The notes below the pieces were generated by a model that had not been told where the DNA came from, did no database searches, and was given only the letters and a program-made list of their open reading frames with translations. Shown piece by piece: positions 26,312-34,786 of a DNA stretch of 64,000 bases (position 1 is its first letter; every line of letters begins with the position of its first letter). The position numbers were made by a program, and so were the translations under genes. This DNA is from a bacterium (GTDB lineage: Bacteria > Desulfobacterota > Deferrisomatia > Deferrisomatales > BM512). The stretch covers positions 1-64,000 of the forward strand of contig SCTA01000007.1 in assembly GCA_004322275.1 (NCBI GenBank), given 5' to 3'.

Positions 26312-27457
26312 CTAAGCCCGGGAGCTTTTCAAGGCCTGCTCGATATCCTCCTTCAAATCCTCCGCGCTTTCAAGACCTACCGAGAGCCTGACGAGACCGT
26401 CGGAAATTCCCCTCGCGTACCGCTCCTCGCGCGGCATAGCCGAATGCGACATCGTCGCCGGGTAGGAGAGTATCGACTCGCAGCCGCCGAGGCTGATGGC
26501 GATGAGGGGAAGTTTCAGCGCCTTCATGAAAGAGTGCGCGGTTTTACCGTCCGGCAGCTCAAAGGAGACTATCGCGCCGCCGCCCCTTGACTGGCCGAGG
26601 TGTATTTCGCTTCCGGGATGGGAGGGGAGGGCAGGGTAGTAGACGCGCCTTACGGTGGAAAGCCCGGAAAGCCATTTCGCAAGCTCCCCGGCGGTCTTTT
26701 GCTGCGCCTCCAGCCTCGCCGAGAGGGTCTTTATCCCGCGAAGGACCAGCCAGGAGTCCTGCGGCCCGAGTATCGACCCGAAAGAGTTCTGGATATCTTT
26801 CAAGCGCTTTCCCAAAAGCTCTTCCCTCGTCACGGCTATCCCGGCGATCAGGTCGCTGTGGCCGCCGAGAAACTTGGTGGCGCTGTGGAGGGAGATGTCG
26901 AAGCCGAAATCGAGCGGCTTTTGCAGGTAGGGCGTCATGAAGGTGTTGTCTATGAGCGTGAGAAGCCCCTTTTCCTTAGCTATCCGCGCCATCTCCCTCA
27001 AATCGGTTATCGTGAGCGTCGGGTTCGAGGGCGTCTCGACGAAAAGGGCCTTCGTCTTCGGGGTTACCGCCGCCTCCACGAGAGCCGGGTCGGTCATGTC
27101 CACGAAAGTCGCTTCGAGCCCCCAGCGCTTGAAAAGCCCCGTCAGTATGCGGAAGGTGCCGCCGTAGATGTCCGTTGAGACGACAAGATGATCGCCGGGA
27201 CTGAAAAGAAGGAGGGCCGTGGAGATGGCCGCCATCCCAGAGGGGAAGGCCATTCCCAGCTTGCCGTTTTCCAGCAGTGCGACGGTGCCCTCCAGCGCCT
27301 CCCGGGTGGGGTTTTGCCCCCTGGCGTACTGATAGTGGCCCATAGCGAGCGGATCTTTTTGCGCGTAGGTCGAGACCTGATATATGGGAATGCTCGATGC
27401 ACCCGTGACGGGGTCGATGTCGTGGTCGTTATGTAGTATTCTCGTTTTATCGTCCAT
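26312..27457 (-). CDS. Cys/Met metabolism PLP-dependent enzyme (cystathionine gamma-synthase/lyase family), second copy
   Basis: This 381-aa fold-type I PLP enzyme has the family's full set of signatures: YQYARGQNPTREALE at the N-terminus, FPSGMAAISTALLL, the IDNTFMTPYLQKPLDFG strand, and the Schiff-base lysine in HSATKFLGGHSD (about residue 200), then GSILGPQDSWLVLRGIKTL and SLGGCESILSYP. Family members make or cleave cystathionine, or act as methionine gamma-lyase or O-acetylhomoserine sulfhydrylase; sequence alone does not decide which. It is the third gene of a cysK operon, 5 bp after its paralogue, so a transsulfuration step linking cysteine and homocysteine is likely. Confidence 0.88.
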   Translation of the reverse strand: MDDKTRILHNDHDIDPVTGASSIPIYQVSTYAQKDPLAMGHYQYARGQNPTREALEGTVALLENGKLGMAFPSGMAAISTALLLFSPGDHLVVSTDIYGGTFRILTGLFKRWGLEATFVDMTDPALVEAAVTPKTKALFVETPSNPTLTITDLREMARIAKEKGLLTLIDNTFMTPYLQKPLDFGFDISLHSATKFLGGHSDLIAGIAVTREELLGKRLKDIQNSFGSILGPQDSWLVLRGIKTLSARLEAQQKTAGELAKWLSGLSTVRRVYYPALPSHPGSEIHLGQSRGGGAIVSFELPDGKTAHSFMKALKLPLIAISLGGCESILSYPATMSHSAMPREERYARGISDGLVRLSVGLESAEDLKEDIEQALKSSRA

Positions 27458-27462
27458 GTCAG

Positions 27463-28599
27463 TCAGCCCCCCAGGGCGCGGTTCAGGTCCCTAATCAAGT
27501 CTTCGGAATTCTCAATCCCTATCGAGAGGCGAAGGAGCCGGTCGTTTATCCCCAGCCGCTCCCTTACGCTCTCCTCGATGTCGGCGTGGGTCTGGACGGA
27601 GGGGAAGGTGATGAGCGATTCCACGCCGCCAAGGGACTCGGCGAAGAGAAAAACCTCCACGGAGGAGAGTATCCCCCTCACAAGCTCGTTTATCGTCACC
27701 TCGAAGGAGACCATTGCGCCGAATCCCTCCGACTGCTCTTTCAGAATAGCGTGTCCGGGGTGGCTTTCAAGGCCGGGGTAGTGGACCTTCGCGACCCTCG
27801 GGTGCTTTTCGAGGAATTTTGCGACTTCGAGGGCGTTTTTCTGCTGCCGCTCAAGCCTGACCGAAAGGGTCTTGAGACCCCGGAGGACCAGCCAGGAGTC
27901 CTGCGGCCCGAGAACCCCGCCGACGGCGTTCTGGTGAAAGTAGATTCTGTCGGCTAGCTCGGGGTCTTTAGCCACAACTGCCCCGGCGACCACGTCGTTG
28001 TGGCCGGAGAGGTACTTGCTGGCGCTGTAGACGGTTATGTCCGCGCCCAGTTCAAGCGGGCGAAGGAGCGCCGGGGTGAGAAAGGTGTTGTCCACGATGG
28101 TGAGCGCGCCGCGCGCCTTCGCCAGCGCCGAAAGCGCCTTCAGGTCGGCGACCTTGAGCAGGGGATTGGTGGGCGATTCGATGAAGAGGGCCTTTATCCC
28201 GTCGTCGAGCGCTTTTTTGACCGCTTCGACGTTCGAGGTGTCAACGTACTCGATTTCGAGGCCGAAATCCCTGTAGACCTTCTCCAGCAGGCGGAAAGTG
28301 CCCCCGTAGAGGTCTTCGGTGACCAGCAGCCTGTCGCCCGGCTTGAAGAGGTGCAAGAGGCAGTCGATGGCGGCGAGGCCGGAGGAGAAGGCGAACCCCC
28401 GCACGCCGCCGTCGAGCCCCGCAAGCGTCTCTTCCAGTGCGAGCCGCGTGGGGTTCCCGCTCCGGGAGTAATCGAAGCCGGTACTCTTTCCCAGCTCGGG
28501 GTGGCTGAAGGTCGCCGTCTGGTATATAGGCATGGTGACGGAGCCGGTGCGTTCGTCCCGCCTCGTCCCCGCCTGCGCCAGTATCGTTTCTCTTCTCAT
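27463..28599 (-). CDS. Cys/Met metabolism PLP-dependent enzyme (cystathionine gamma-synthase/lyase family), first copy
   Basis: The 378-aa protein is a paralogue of its downstream neighbour. It has MPIYQTATFSHPELG, DYSRSGNPTRLALEE, FSSGLAAIDCLLHL, IVDNTFLTPALLRPLELG and the PLP-lysine motif YSASKYLSGHND (about residue 195), followed by GGVLGPQDSWLVLRGLKTL and LGGVESLITFPSVQTH. The ATG at 28599 fits the family start; the longer open frame to 28842 runs antiparallel through cysK's own frame and is not coding. It begins 10 bp after the cysK stop. Two adjacent paralogues suggest a division into synthase and lyase steps, with cystathionine as the intermediate. Confidence 0.88.
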   Translation of the reverse strand: MRRETILAQAGTRRDERTGSVTMPIYQTATFSHPELGKSTGFDYSRSGNPTRLALEETLAGLDGGVRGFAFSSGLAAIDCLLHLFKPGDRLLVTEDLYGGTFRLLEKVYRDFGLEIEYVDTSNVEAVKKALDDGIKALFIESPTNPLLKVADLKALSALAKARGALTIVDNTFLTPALLRPLELGADITVYSASKYLSGHNDVVAGAVVAKDPELADRIYFHQNAVGGVLGPQDSWLVLRGLKTLSVRLERQQKNALEVAKFLEKHPRVAKVHYPGLESHPGHAILKEQSEGFGAMVSFEVTINELVRGILSSVEVFLFAESLGGVESLITFPSVQTHADIEESVRERLGINDRLLRLSIGIENSEDLIRDLNRALGG

Positions 28600-28609
28600 G
28601 GTGACCTTT

Positions 28610-29569
28610 CTACTGGCCGACACCCTCGAAAAGCGCTGTGGAGAGGTATCTTTCCGCGAGGTCGGGCAGGATGACGACGATCGTTTTTCCGGCGAATTCA
28701 TCTTTTTTCGCGAGGCGGACAGCGGCGACCGCAGCCGCGCCGGAGGAGATGCCCACAAGCAGCCCCTCCTCGCGGGAAAGCCTCTGGGCGAACTCGATCG
28801 CCTCCCCGCTTTCCACCTGCTCCACCCGGTCGATGATGGCAAGCTCCAGGTTCGCGGGCAGAAATCCCGCCCCTATGCCCTGAATCTTGTGGGGGCCGGG
28901 CTTGAGGGGCTCTCCCGCCCTGTGCTGGGAGATTACCGGGCTCTCCTTCGGCTCTACCGCCACGGAGAGAATCTTTTTTCCCCTGGTGTTTTTGAAGTAG
29001 CGGGAGATGCCGGTAATCGTTCCGCCGGTGCCGACGCCCGCGACGAGGATGTCAACCGCGCCGCCGGTGTCTTCCCAGATCTCCGGCCCCGTGGTCAGCT
29101 CGTGTATCTCCGGGTTGGCGGGATTTTTGAACTGCTGGGGAAGGAAATAGCGGTTCGGGTCGGATTTGGCCAGTTCCTCGGCGCGGTTTATCGCCCCCTT
29201 CATCCCCTCGGCGCCGGGAGTGAGTAAAAGCCTGGCTCCGAGGGCGGCAAGAACTCTCCGCCGCTCCACGCTCATCGTCTCGGGCATGGTCAGGGTTATC
29301 CCGTAGCCTCTGGCTGCGGCGACGAAGGCCAAAGCGATGCCGGTATTGCCGCTGGTCGGCTCCACGACCTCCATGCCGGGGCGAAGGACGCCGCGCTTTT
29401 CCGCATCCCAGATCATGTTGGCCCCTATGCGGCATTTTACCGAGTAGGAGGGGTTTCGCCCTTCTATCTTCGCCAGCACCGTGGCCCTGGCCCCTTTGGT
29501 GACCTTGTTCAGGCGGACAAGGGGTGTTTTTCCGATGGAGTAAGAATTGTCGTCGTATATTCGGGCCAT
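28610..29569 (-). CDS. cysK: Cysteine synthase A
   Basis: From the ATG at 29569, preceded by AAAGGAG, the product is 319 aa. It closely follows enteric Cys[21 protein letters not shown] at the start, the PLP-lysine motif [20 protein letters not shown] (Lys near 43), the phosphate/substrate loop [40 protein letters not shown] and [13 protein letters not shown] for the cofactor phosphate. CysK joins O-acetylserine and sulfide to make cysteine, in the cytosol. It leads an operon with two transsulfuration enzymes, a layout suited to assimilating sulfide and interconverting cysteine and homocysteine. Confidence 0.95.
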   Translation of the reverse strand: MARIYDDNSYSIGKTPLVRLNKVTKGARATVLAKIEGRNPSYSVKCRIGANMIWDAEKRGVLRPGMEVVEPTSGNTGIALAFVAAARGYGITLTMPETMSVERRRVLAALGARLLLTPGAEGMKGAINRAEELAKSDPNRYFLPQQFKNPANPEIHELTTGPEIWEDTGGAVDILVAGVGTGGTITGISRYFKNTRGKKILSVAVEPKESPVISQHRAGEPLKPGPHKIQGIGAGFLPANLELAIIDRVEQVESGEAIEFAQRLSREEGLLVGISSGAAAVAAVRLAKKDEFAGKTIVVILPDLAERYLSTALFEGVGQ

Positions 29570-29644
29570 CAGCTTCTCCTTTTCATCCGTGAAAATTTTT
29601 TTGCTAATATTCGGCAACGCCGCGCGTCAAAGGTGTATCTTTCC

Positions 29645-29672
29645 ATTATAGTCTACCACGGCTATTGTTAAT
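29645..29672 (-). promoter_or_regulatory. Candidate sigma-70-type promoter of the cysK operon
   Basis: On the minus strand an ATTAAC box (29672-29667) is separated by 16 bp from a perfect TATAAT box (29650-29645), about 75 bp upstream of the cysK start. No SAM riboswitch or T-box fold is evident in the leader. Confidence 0.5.
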
Positions 29673-29806
29673 CCATTCGCTTGGTGATAAATTACCCGAC
29701 ATAAACTCCACTGTCAAGATGGGTAAATGCAAAACGTAAAAATATAAATCACCCATAAACCGGTGTTAAATAGTCCGGCATGGACTTGTCCACGGAGATT
29801 ACGAAG

Positions 29807-30181
29807 ATGAAAAAAGCAGTATTATCGATGGCTTTAGTTGCGCTGACGTTCGTTTCCCTCGTCGCTTTCGCGGCGGAGGCAGGGAAAGAGGCTAAGTTCA
29901 CGACGATTACCGAACTCCTTTCGGCGAAAGATTCCACGACCGATCCTGTCAGGTTCGAGGGCAAGGTCATAAAGGTTTTCCCCAAGGAAAAGATGCTGGG
30001 GCTGGCCGACCCGGCAAAGTGCGCGACAGACTGCGCGACTCCCTGCGATCCTCCGCTTCTTCCGGTGAAATGGGAGGGCGCTATGCCTGAAATAAACACA
30101 GTGGTAAAGGTCGCGGGTTCGGTTGCTAAAGAGGACGGGAAGCAGGTCTTCGTCGCTACCTCCGTCAACAAGGCGGTATGA
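29807..30181 (+). CDS. Small periplasmic protein, possible OB-fold
   Basis: The 124-aa product has a signal peptide (about 1-23, ending AFA). A compact domain of alternating strands follows (PVRFEGKVIKVFPKEKMLGLAD, then VKWEGAMPEINTVVKVAGSV), a pattern typical of periplasmic OB-fold proteins. A short Cys cluster (KCATDCATPCDP) sits in the loop between the halves and could bind metal or form disulfides. I cannot name the family. It is directly followed by a membrane-protein gene with almost no gap, so the two probably act together. The ATG at 29807 follows GGAG at slightly long spacing. Confidence 0.65.
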   Translation: MKKAVLSMALVALTFVSLVAFAAEAGKEAKFTTITELLSAKDSTTDPVRFEGKVIKVFPKEKMLGLADPAKCATDCATPCDPPLLPVKWEGAMPEINTVVKVAGSVAKEDGKQVFVATSVNKAV

Positions 30182-30182
30182 G

Positions 30183-30719
30183 TTGCTGCGACAAGTGAGC
30201 GGCAAATCCGGCCCTCTCAGGGGTGGACTGCCGCTGCTGCTTGTTTTCGCGGCGTCGGTGCTCGTCCACTTTTTCTGGGTGACGGCCATTTCTCCCGAAA
30301 TAGACGCCTCCGCCTCAAGCTGGGCCGCCTTGCCCTCGGAAGACGGCCCAGCCGAGTGGCTCGCTTCATACCTTGCGGGCGGGGGCTACTACCTTGGATA
30401 TTCCTACGGGCTGTCCTTCGCCTTCGCCGTCTGGGCGATAAGGGCGCATCTCAGGAGAAGGTCCGCCCGGTCGAAGGGGTTCGCCGTCGCGGGGGTTTCC
30501 TTTTTCGGGTTCATCGCGGCGGCGGGCTGTTTCATGATCGGCTGTTGCGGCTCGCCTATGCTGATCGTCTGGCTGAACCTCTTCGGCGCGGGTTTTTTGC
30601 CCTTCGCCAAGCCCCTCCTGGCCGGACTCACCACCTTGTCGATAATCGGCGCGTATCTCTGGATGGAACGGAAGAATTCGGGAATAACCCTTGAGATAGA
30701 GGCCGATAAAAGCTCCTAA
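30183..30719 (+). CDS. Polytopic membrane protein, unknown function
   Basis: This protein of about 178 aa has four to five membrane helices, including LPLLLVFAASVLVHFFW, YLGYSYGLSFAFAVWAI, FAVAGVSFFGFIAAAG, LIVWLNLFGAGFL and LLAGLTTLSIIGAYLW. A CFMIGCCGSPM motif between helices, with three cysteines, could bind a metal. I do not recognise the family. The start is uncertain: a TTG at 30183 is preceded by AAGGCGG, and a GTG at 30195 is possible. It follows the small periplasmic Cys-cluster protein by one base, suggesting a two-gene unit. Its stop overlaps the end of the convergent exporter operon by 4 bp. Confidence 0.6.
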   Translation: MLRQVSGKSGPLRGGLPLLLVFAASVLVHFFWVTAISPEIDASASSWAALPSEDGPAEWLASYLAGGGYYLGYSYGLSFAFAVWAIRAHLRRRSARSKGFAVAGVSFFGFIAAAGCFMIGCCGSPMLIVWLNLFGAGFLPFAKPLLAGLTTLSIIGAYLWMERKNSGITLEIEADKSS

Positions 30720-31846
30720 GCCAGCGTCTTTTTGAATCTCGAAGCGGCGAGAAGAAGAGTTAAAGAGCCCAGCACCGCCAGCCCCGCCATCTCGGGCCAT
30801 AGTATTGAAAGCCCGATTCCCTTCAGAAACACCCCCCGGACGATAATCAGAAAATAGCGTACCGGATTCAGATAGGTAATCCACTGCACCCAAAGGGGCA
30901 TGTTCTCTATCGGGAAGGCGAAGCCCGAAAGGAGGATGGCCGGGAAGTTATAGAAGAAGGTGGACATCATCGCCTGCTGCTGGGTCTTGCTCACCGTCGA
31001 GAGAAAAAGCCCCGCGCCGAGAGAGCTCATAAGGTAGAGAAGGGTGCCCATGAAGAGCACAAGGGGGTTCCCCCGTATCGGAATGTCGAACCAGAAGACG
31101 CCCACCACCGAGATGAGCACTACGTCCACTATCCCTATGAGGGCGAAGGGCAGGGTCTTGCCGAGTATCAGCTCGATGGGGCGGATCGGGGTGACCAGTA
31201 TCTGCTCTATAGTACCTATTTCCCTCTCGCGTACGACCGCCATGCTCGTCAGCGTCATCGTGATGATGAGAGTGATGTTGGCAATTACTCCGGGGACGAA
31301 GTAGTTTCTGGATTCCAGATTTTCGTTGAACCACGCCCTGCTCACAAGTTCGACTCCGGCCCTAGGCGGCGAAGGCCCGAGCTTTCTCGAAACCCTGTCG
31401 GCCAGAATCTCTCCGGAGTAGGCGCCGATTATGCGGTTGGTGTAGATGAGCACCATCGAGGTGGTGTTGGAATCGGTGCCGTCGAGTATCATCTGCGCTC
31501 TCGCGGTGTTCCCGGAGGCGACGTCAGCCCCGAAGCCGGGGTCCAGCCGCAGCAGCGCCCCGACCTCGCCTTTGTCGAAGAGTTTTTTAATCTCCTCCTC
31601 GTCCCTCGGCCAGGCGGTGGCCGTAAAGTAGCCGGAGCCGAGGAAGCGCGAGGTAAGCTCCCTGCTCTCTGTGGTCCCGTCGAGGTCGTAGATCGCCGTC
31701 GGGACGTTTTTTACGTCGTTGGTCGCCGCGTAGCCGAAGACCAGCATTTGTATAACCGGCAGAAGAAAGATGATGAACTTCGCCCGCTTGTCCCGAAAGA
31801 CCTGGATGAACTCCTTTCTCATCATGTGAAAAATGCGCTCGAACAT
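30716..31846 (-). CDS. ybhR: ABC-2 type exporter permease (YbhR-like)
   Basis: The 376-aa protein is an ABC-2 permease: a first helix near 22-42 (FIIFLLPVIQMLVFGYAATNDV), a large extracytoplasmic domain (about 45-175) and five C-terminal helices with the family signature REREIGTIEQILVTPIRPIELILGK. It is the last gene of a four-gene exporter operon with the order membrane-fusion protein, double ATPase, permease, permease, as in E. coli ybhGFSR. It would pair with the neighbouring permease to form the transmembrane pore. E. coli YbhFSR has been linked to drug and Na+/Li+ export; the substrate here is not known. Confidence 0.88.
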   Translation of the reverse strand: MFERIFHMMRKEFIQVFRDKRAKFIIFLLPVIQMLVFGYAATNDVKNVPTAIYDLDGTTESRELTSRFLGSGYFTATAWPRDEEEIKKLFDKGEVGALLRLDPGFGADVASGNTARAQMILDGTDSNTTSMVLIYTNRIIGAYSGEILADRVSRKLGPSPPRAGVELVSRAWFNENLESRNYFVPGVIANITLIITMTLTSMAVVREREIGTIEQILVTPIRPIELILGKTLPFALIGIVDVVLISVVGVFWFDIPIRGNPLVLFMGTLLYLMSSLGAGLFLSTVSKTQQQAMMSTFFYNFPAILLSGFAFPIENMPLWVQWITYLNPVRYFLIIVRGVFLKGIGLSILWPEMAGLAVLGSLTLLLAASRFKKTLA

Positions 31847-31849
31847 TAA

Positions 31850-31872
31850 TAGTGTCCCATGCGGCTAGTCAC
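31850..31872. repeat. Solitary copy of the TAGTGTCC...GCGGCTAGTCAC repeat
   Basis: This 23-mer in the gap between the two permease genes matches 44226-44248, the left end of the 258-bp element, at 21 of 23 positions. It is nested in a 7-bp inverted repeat, AATAGTG (31848-31854) and CACTATT (31870-31876), that overlaps the stop codon of the upstream permease. Confidence 0.65.
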
Positions 31873-33017
31873 TATTCTAGCTTCTTCTTGAATTTAAGAA
31901 TCGAGAGCCCGGCCATGAGGACTCCGAAGAGGGTGAGGTAAAGAGCCTCTTCGGCAATAACCGGAAAGCCGATTCCCTTGAGGTAGATTCCCCGTATCAT
32001 CGTGATGTAGTAGCGCGCAGGGACTATCCTGCTGATGGTCTCCACCACCACCGGGGCGTTTCTGAGGGAGTAGACGAACCCCGAGAGGAGGAAGGCGGGC
32101 AGGAAGGTGGTGACGAAGGCGAGCTGGTTGGCCAGAAACTGGTTTTTGGTGACCGTGCTTATCAGAAGCCCCATCGAGAGCGCCCCCGCGACGAAGATGG
32201 CCGAGACGCCGAAAAGAAAGGGGAGGCTGCCGCGAAGCGGGACGCCGAAGAGGTATTTTCCGAGAAAAACCGCCATCGTAACGTCCAGCATGCCGATGAG
32301 GAAATAGGGAAGGAGCTTGCCCGCGATAATCTCAACCCCCTTTACCGGGGTCGAAATGAGCTGCTCCATCGTCCCGCGCTCCCACTCGCGGGCAACGGTG
32401 AGCGAGGTCAAAAGACCCGCGATGACCATTATGATGAGGGCGATAAGGCCGGGGACGATGTAGTTTTTGGACTCCAGCTCCGAGTTGAACCAGACCCTCG
32501 GCCTAAGCTCCAGCGGCGGGGTCAGAAGGTCGCCCGCTCCCGCCCCCAGCGCCCTTTCCACCGATTCCACCGCCACTTCCCGCGAATACCCCTCGACCAC
32601 CGCCTCCGCGTAACCCAATGCTATGGAGGCGGTGTTTGAATTGCTGCCGTCGATGATGAGCTGCACCTTCGCTGTCTGGCCGGTCTTTAGCTTCTCCGGG
32701 AAATCCGGGGGGATGACGAGAGCGGCGAGGGTGTCGCCCTTGTCGAGCCCGGCGACAAGTTCATCGTAGTTTCTGCCGTAACTCTGTATCTCGAAGTAGC
32801 GCGACCCCTCGAAGCGGGCTGCAAGCTCACGGCTCTGGGGGGAGGAGCTCTGGTCCCAGACCGAGATATGCACCCGGTCTACGTCCAGGGTCAGGGCGTA
32901 GCCGAAGAGAAAGAGGAGAAACATCGGCAGGGCGAGGGCGAGGATAAGGCTCCTGGGGTCCCTGAGAATATGGAGGAACTCCTTTTTCGCCACCGCGATA
33001 AGCCGCCGAAGACTCAT
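31872..33017 (-). CDS. ybhS: ABC-2 type exporter permease (YbhS-like)
   Basis: The 381-aa protein has the same architecture as its neighbour: first helix LILALALPMFLLFLFGYALTLDVD, extracytoplasmic domain (about 45-180), then five helices with REWERGTMEQLISTPVKGVEIIAGK. It overlaps the ATPase gene by 4 bp (ATGA), so translation is coupled. Together with YbhR it should form a heteromeric pore energised by the fused ATPase. Its stop TAG lies at the edge of the dispersed 23-bp repeat. Confidence 0.88.
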   Translation of the reverse strand: MSLRRLIAVAKKEFLHILRDPRSLILALALPMFLLFLFGYALTLDVDRVHISVWDQSSSPQSRELAARFEGSRYFEIQSYGRNYDELVAGLDKGDTLAALVIPPDFPEKLKTGQTAKVQLIIDGSNSNTASIALGYAEAVVEGYSREVAVESVERALGAGAGDLLTPPLELRPRVWFNSELESKNYIVPGLIALIIMVIAGLLTSLTVAREWERGTMEQLISTPVKGVEIIAGKLLPYFLIGMLDVTMAVFLGKYLFGVPLRGSLPFLFGVSAIFVAGALSMGLLISTVTKNQFLANQLAFVTTFLPAFLLSGFVYSLRNAPVVVETISRIVPARYYITMIRGIYLKGIGFPVIAEEALYLTLFGVLMAGLSILKFKKKLE

Positions 33018-34786
33018 CCCGCCACCTCCGACAGGGTTCCGTCGGCGAGGTCGCGCGCCTCTATGAGGGATATGAAGAGATCTTCGAGGGAGGGCTCGAC
33101 CTGTTTTATCTCTCCCACTGAAATGTTGTTTTCCGAAAGGCGCTTTTCTATCGCCAGCTTCGCCCCGGAAGCGTCGCTCACCACGGCGTGAAAGCCGCTG
33201 CCGAAGAGCGCCAGATCCCTGATCTGCGAAAGGTCCTCAAGCGCCGCCATCGTTTCGGCGGGACGCGCGCAGCATATTTCCAGCACTTTATCCGCCATTT
33301 TCTCCCGCTTCAGAGCGGCGGGAGAGCCAAGCGCGATTAGTTCACCCCTGTAGATGAGCCCCAGCCTGTCGCAGTACTCCGCCTCGTCCATGTGGTGGGT
33401 CGTGACGAAGACCGTTGTCCCCCCCTCGGAGAGGTTTCGTATAAGTTTCCAGAAGCTTCGCCTTCGCATGGGGTCCACTCCGGAGGTGGGCTCGTCCAGG
33501 AAGACAATCGGGGGTTCGTGCAGTATGGCGCAGCCCAGGGCGAGGCGCTGTTTCCACCCACCCGCGAGGGCTCCGGCGGGGGTTCGGGTATGCCCCTCAA
33601 GGCCCGCCATCTCTATCACCCAGGATTTTCTCTCCCGCTTTTTCGCCGCCGGAATGCGGTAGATGCCGCTGAAAAAATCGAGGTTTTCCTCGACGGTCAG
33701 CTCCTCGTAGAGGGAGAAGCGCTGGCTCATGTAGCCGATTTTTGTCTTTATCAGCTCCGCCTGCGTCGAAATGTCGAGCCCCGCTACCGTGCCGCGCCCG
33801 CCGCTCGGCGAAATGAGCCCGCAAAGCATCCGTATCGTCGTGGATTTTCCCGCCCCGTTGGGCCCAAGGAAGCCGAAGATCTCCCCCCGCGCCACCTCGA
33901 AGGAGACCCGGTCTACGGCGGTGAACTCTCCGAAGGTCTTGGTTATTTCCTCGACGCTTACGGCGATTTCGCCGGTCTTCTCCACCGGCGGCGGCGCGGG
34001 CTCTCCGGATTCCTTCTCCCCGCTCCCCGAGAGGACCGAGACGAAGACCTCTTCGAGGCCCGGTTCGACCTCGAACTTCCCCAGAACCGCCTCCTTTACC
34101 TCTCGCGGCGAACCGGTGGCGAGGAGCTTCCCCTCGTGCAGAAGACCGATGCGGACGCACCTTTCCGCCTCGTCCATGTAGGAGGTGGCGAGGAGGATGG
34201 TCACCTTGTCGCGCAAAAGCCGGTAAAGGATGCGCCAGAAGTCGCGGCGAGAGACGGGATCGACGCCGTTGGTCGGCTCGTCGAGGAGAAGCACGCGGGG
34301 ACTGTTGAGGAGGGCGCAGGCGAGGCCGAGCTTTTGCTTCATTCCACCCGAGAGATTTTCCGCGAACCGTTTTTTGAAGGGGGTGAGGTGGGAGAAAGAG
34401 AGGAGGCCGTCAATCTTTTCGACCCTCCCTTTTCTGGGAACGCCGTAGATGTCGGCGTAAAAATCCATGTTCTCGAAGACGGTGAGATCGGGGTAGAGGC
34501 CGAAGCGCTGGCTCATGTAGCCGACGGACTCCCTGATCTTCTCCGCCCGGCTGGCGGTATCAAAGCCGAGGACGGAGGCGGAGCCGGAGGTGGGGTCGAG
34601 GAGTGAGGCGAGAAGGCGCAGGGTGGTGGTCTTGCCCGCGCCGTCCGGCCCCACGAGGCCGAAGATTTCCCCACGGCGCACGGAGAGGTTCAGATTATCG
34701 ACCGCCGTAAGCGCGCCGAACTTTTTCGTGAGTCCTTCGGTGCGAAGGACTGCCGTCTCTTCCGGGGAATCATCCGGCGTCAACAA
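33014..34786 (-). CDS. ybhF: ABC exporter double ATPase (YbhF-like)
   Basis: This 590-aa protein carries two complete ATP-binding cassettes in one chain. The first (about 12-250) has Walker A GPDGAGKTTT, Q-loop GYMSQRFGLYPDLTV, signature ENLSGGMKQKLGL and Walker B VLLLDEPTNGVDP. The second (about 275-500) has GPNGAGKSTT, MSQRFSLYEELTV and VFLDEPTSGVDP, but its signature region reads TPAGALAGGWKQRLAL in place of LSGG. A degenerate second signature would leave one site weak or inactive in hydrolysis, as in several asymmetric ABC proteins. The two cassettes power the YbhS/YbhR permeases. Confidence 0.92.
   Translation of the reverse strand: MLTPDDSPEETAVLRTEGLTKKFGALTAVDNLNLSVRRGEIFGLVGPDGAGKTTTLRLLASLLDPTSGSASVLGFDTASRAEKIRESVGYMSQRFGLYPDLTVFENMDFYADIYGVPRKGRVEKIDGLLSFSHLTPFKKRFAENLSGGMKQKLGLACALLNSPRVLLLDEPTNGVDPVSRRDFWRILYRLLRDKVTILLATSYMDEAERCVRIGLLHEGKLLATGSPREVKEAVLGKFEVEPGLEEVFVSVLSGSGEKESGEPAPPPVEKTGEIAVSVEEITKTFGEFTAVDRVSFEVARGEIFGFLGPNGAGKSTTIRMLCGLISPSGGRGTVAGLDISTQAELIKTKIGYMSQRFSLYEELTVEENLDFFSGIYRIPAAKKRERKSWVIEMAGLEGHTRTPAGALAGGWKQRLALGCAILHEPPIVFLDEPTSGVDPMRRRSFWKLIRNLSEGGTTVFVTTHHMDEAEYCDRLGLIYRGELIALGSPAALKREKMADKVLEICCARPAETMAALEDLSQIRDLALFGSGFHAVVSDASGAKLAIEKRLSENNISVGEIKQVEPSLEDLFISLIEARDLADGTLSEVAG

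Noticed and set aside
28600-28842. N-terminal extension of the transsulfuration gene to 28842
   Set aside because: The extension lies entirely within cysK in another frame, and the ATG at 28599 matches the family start.
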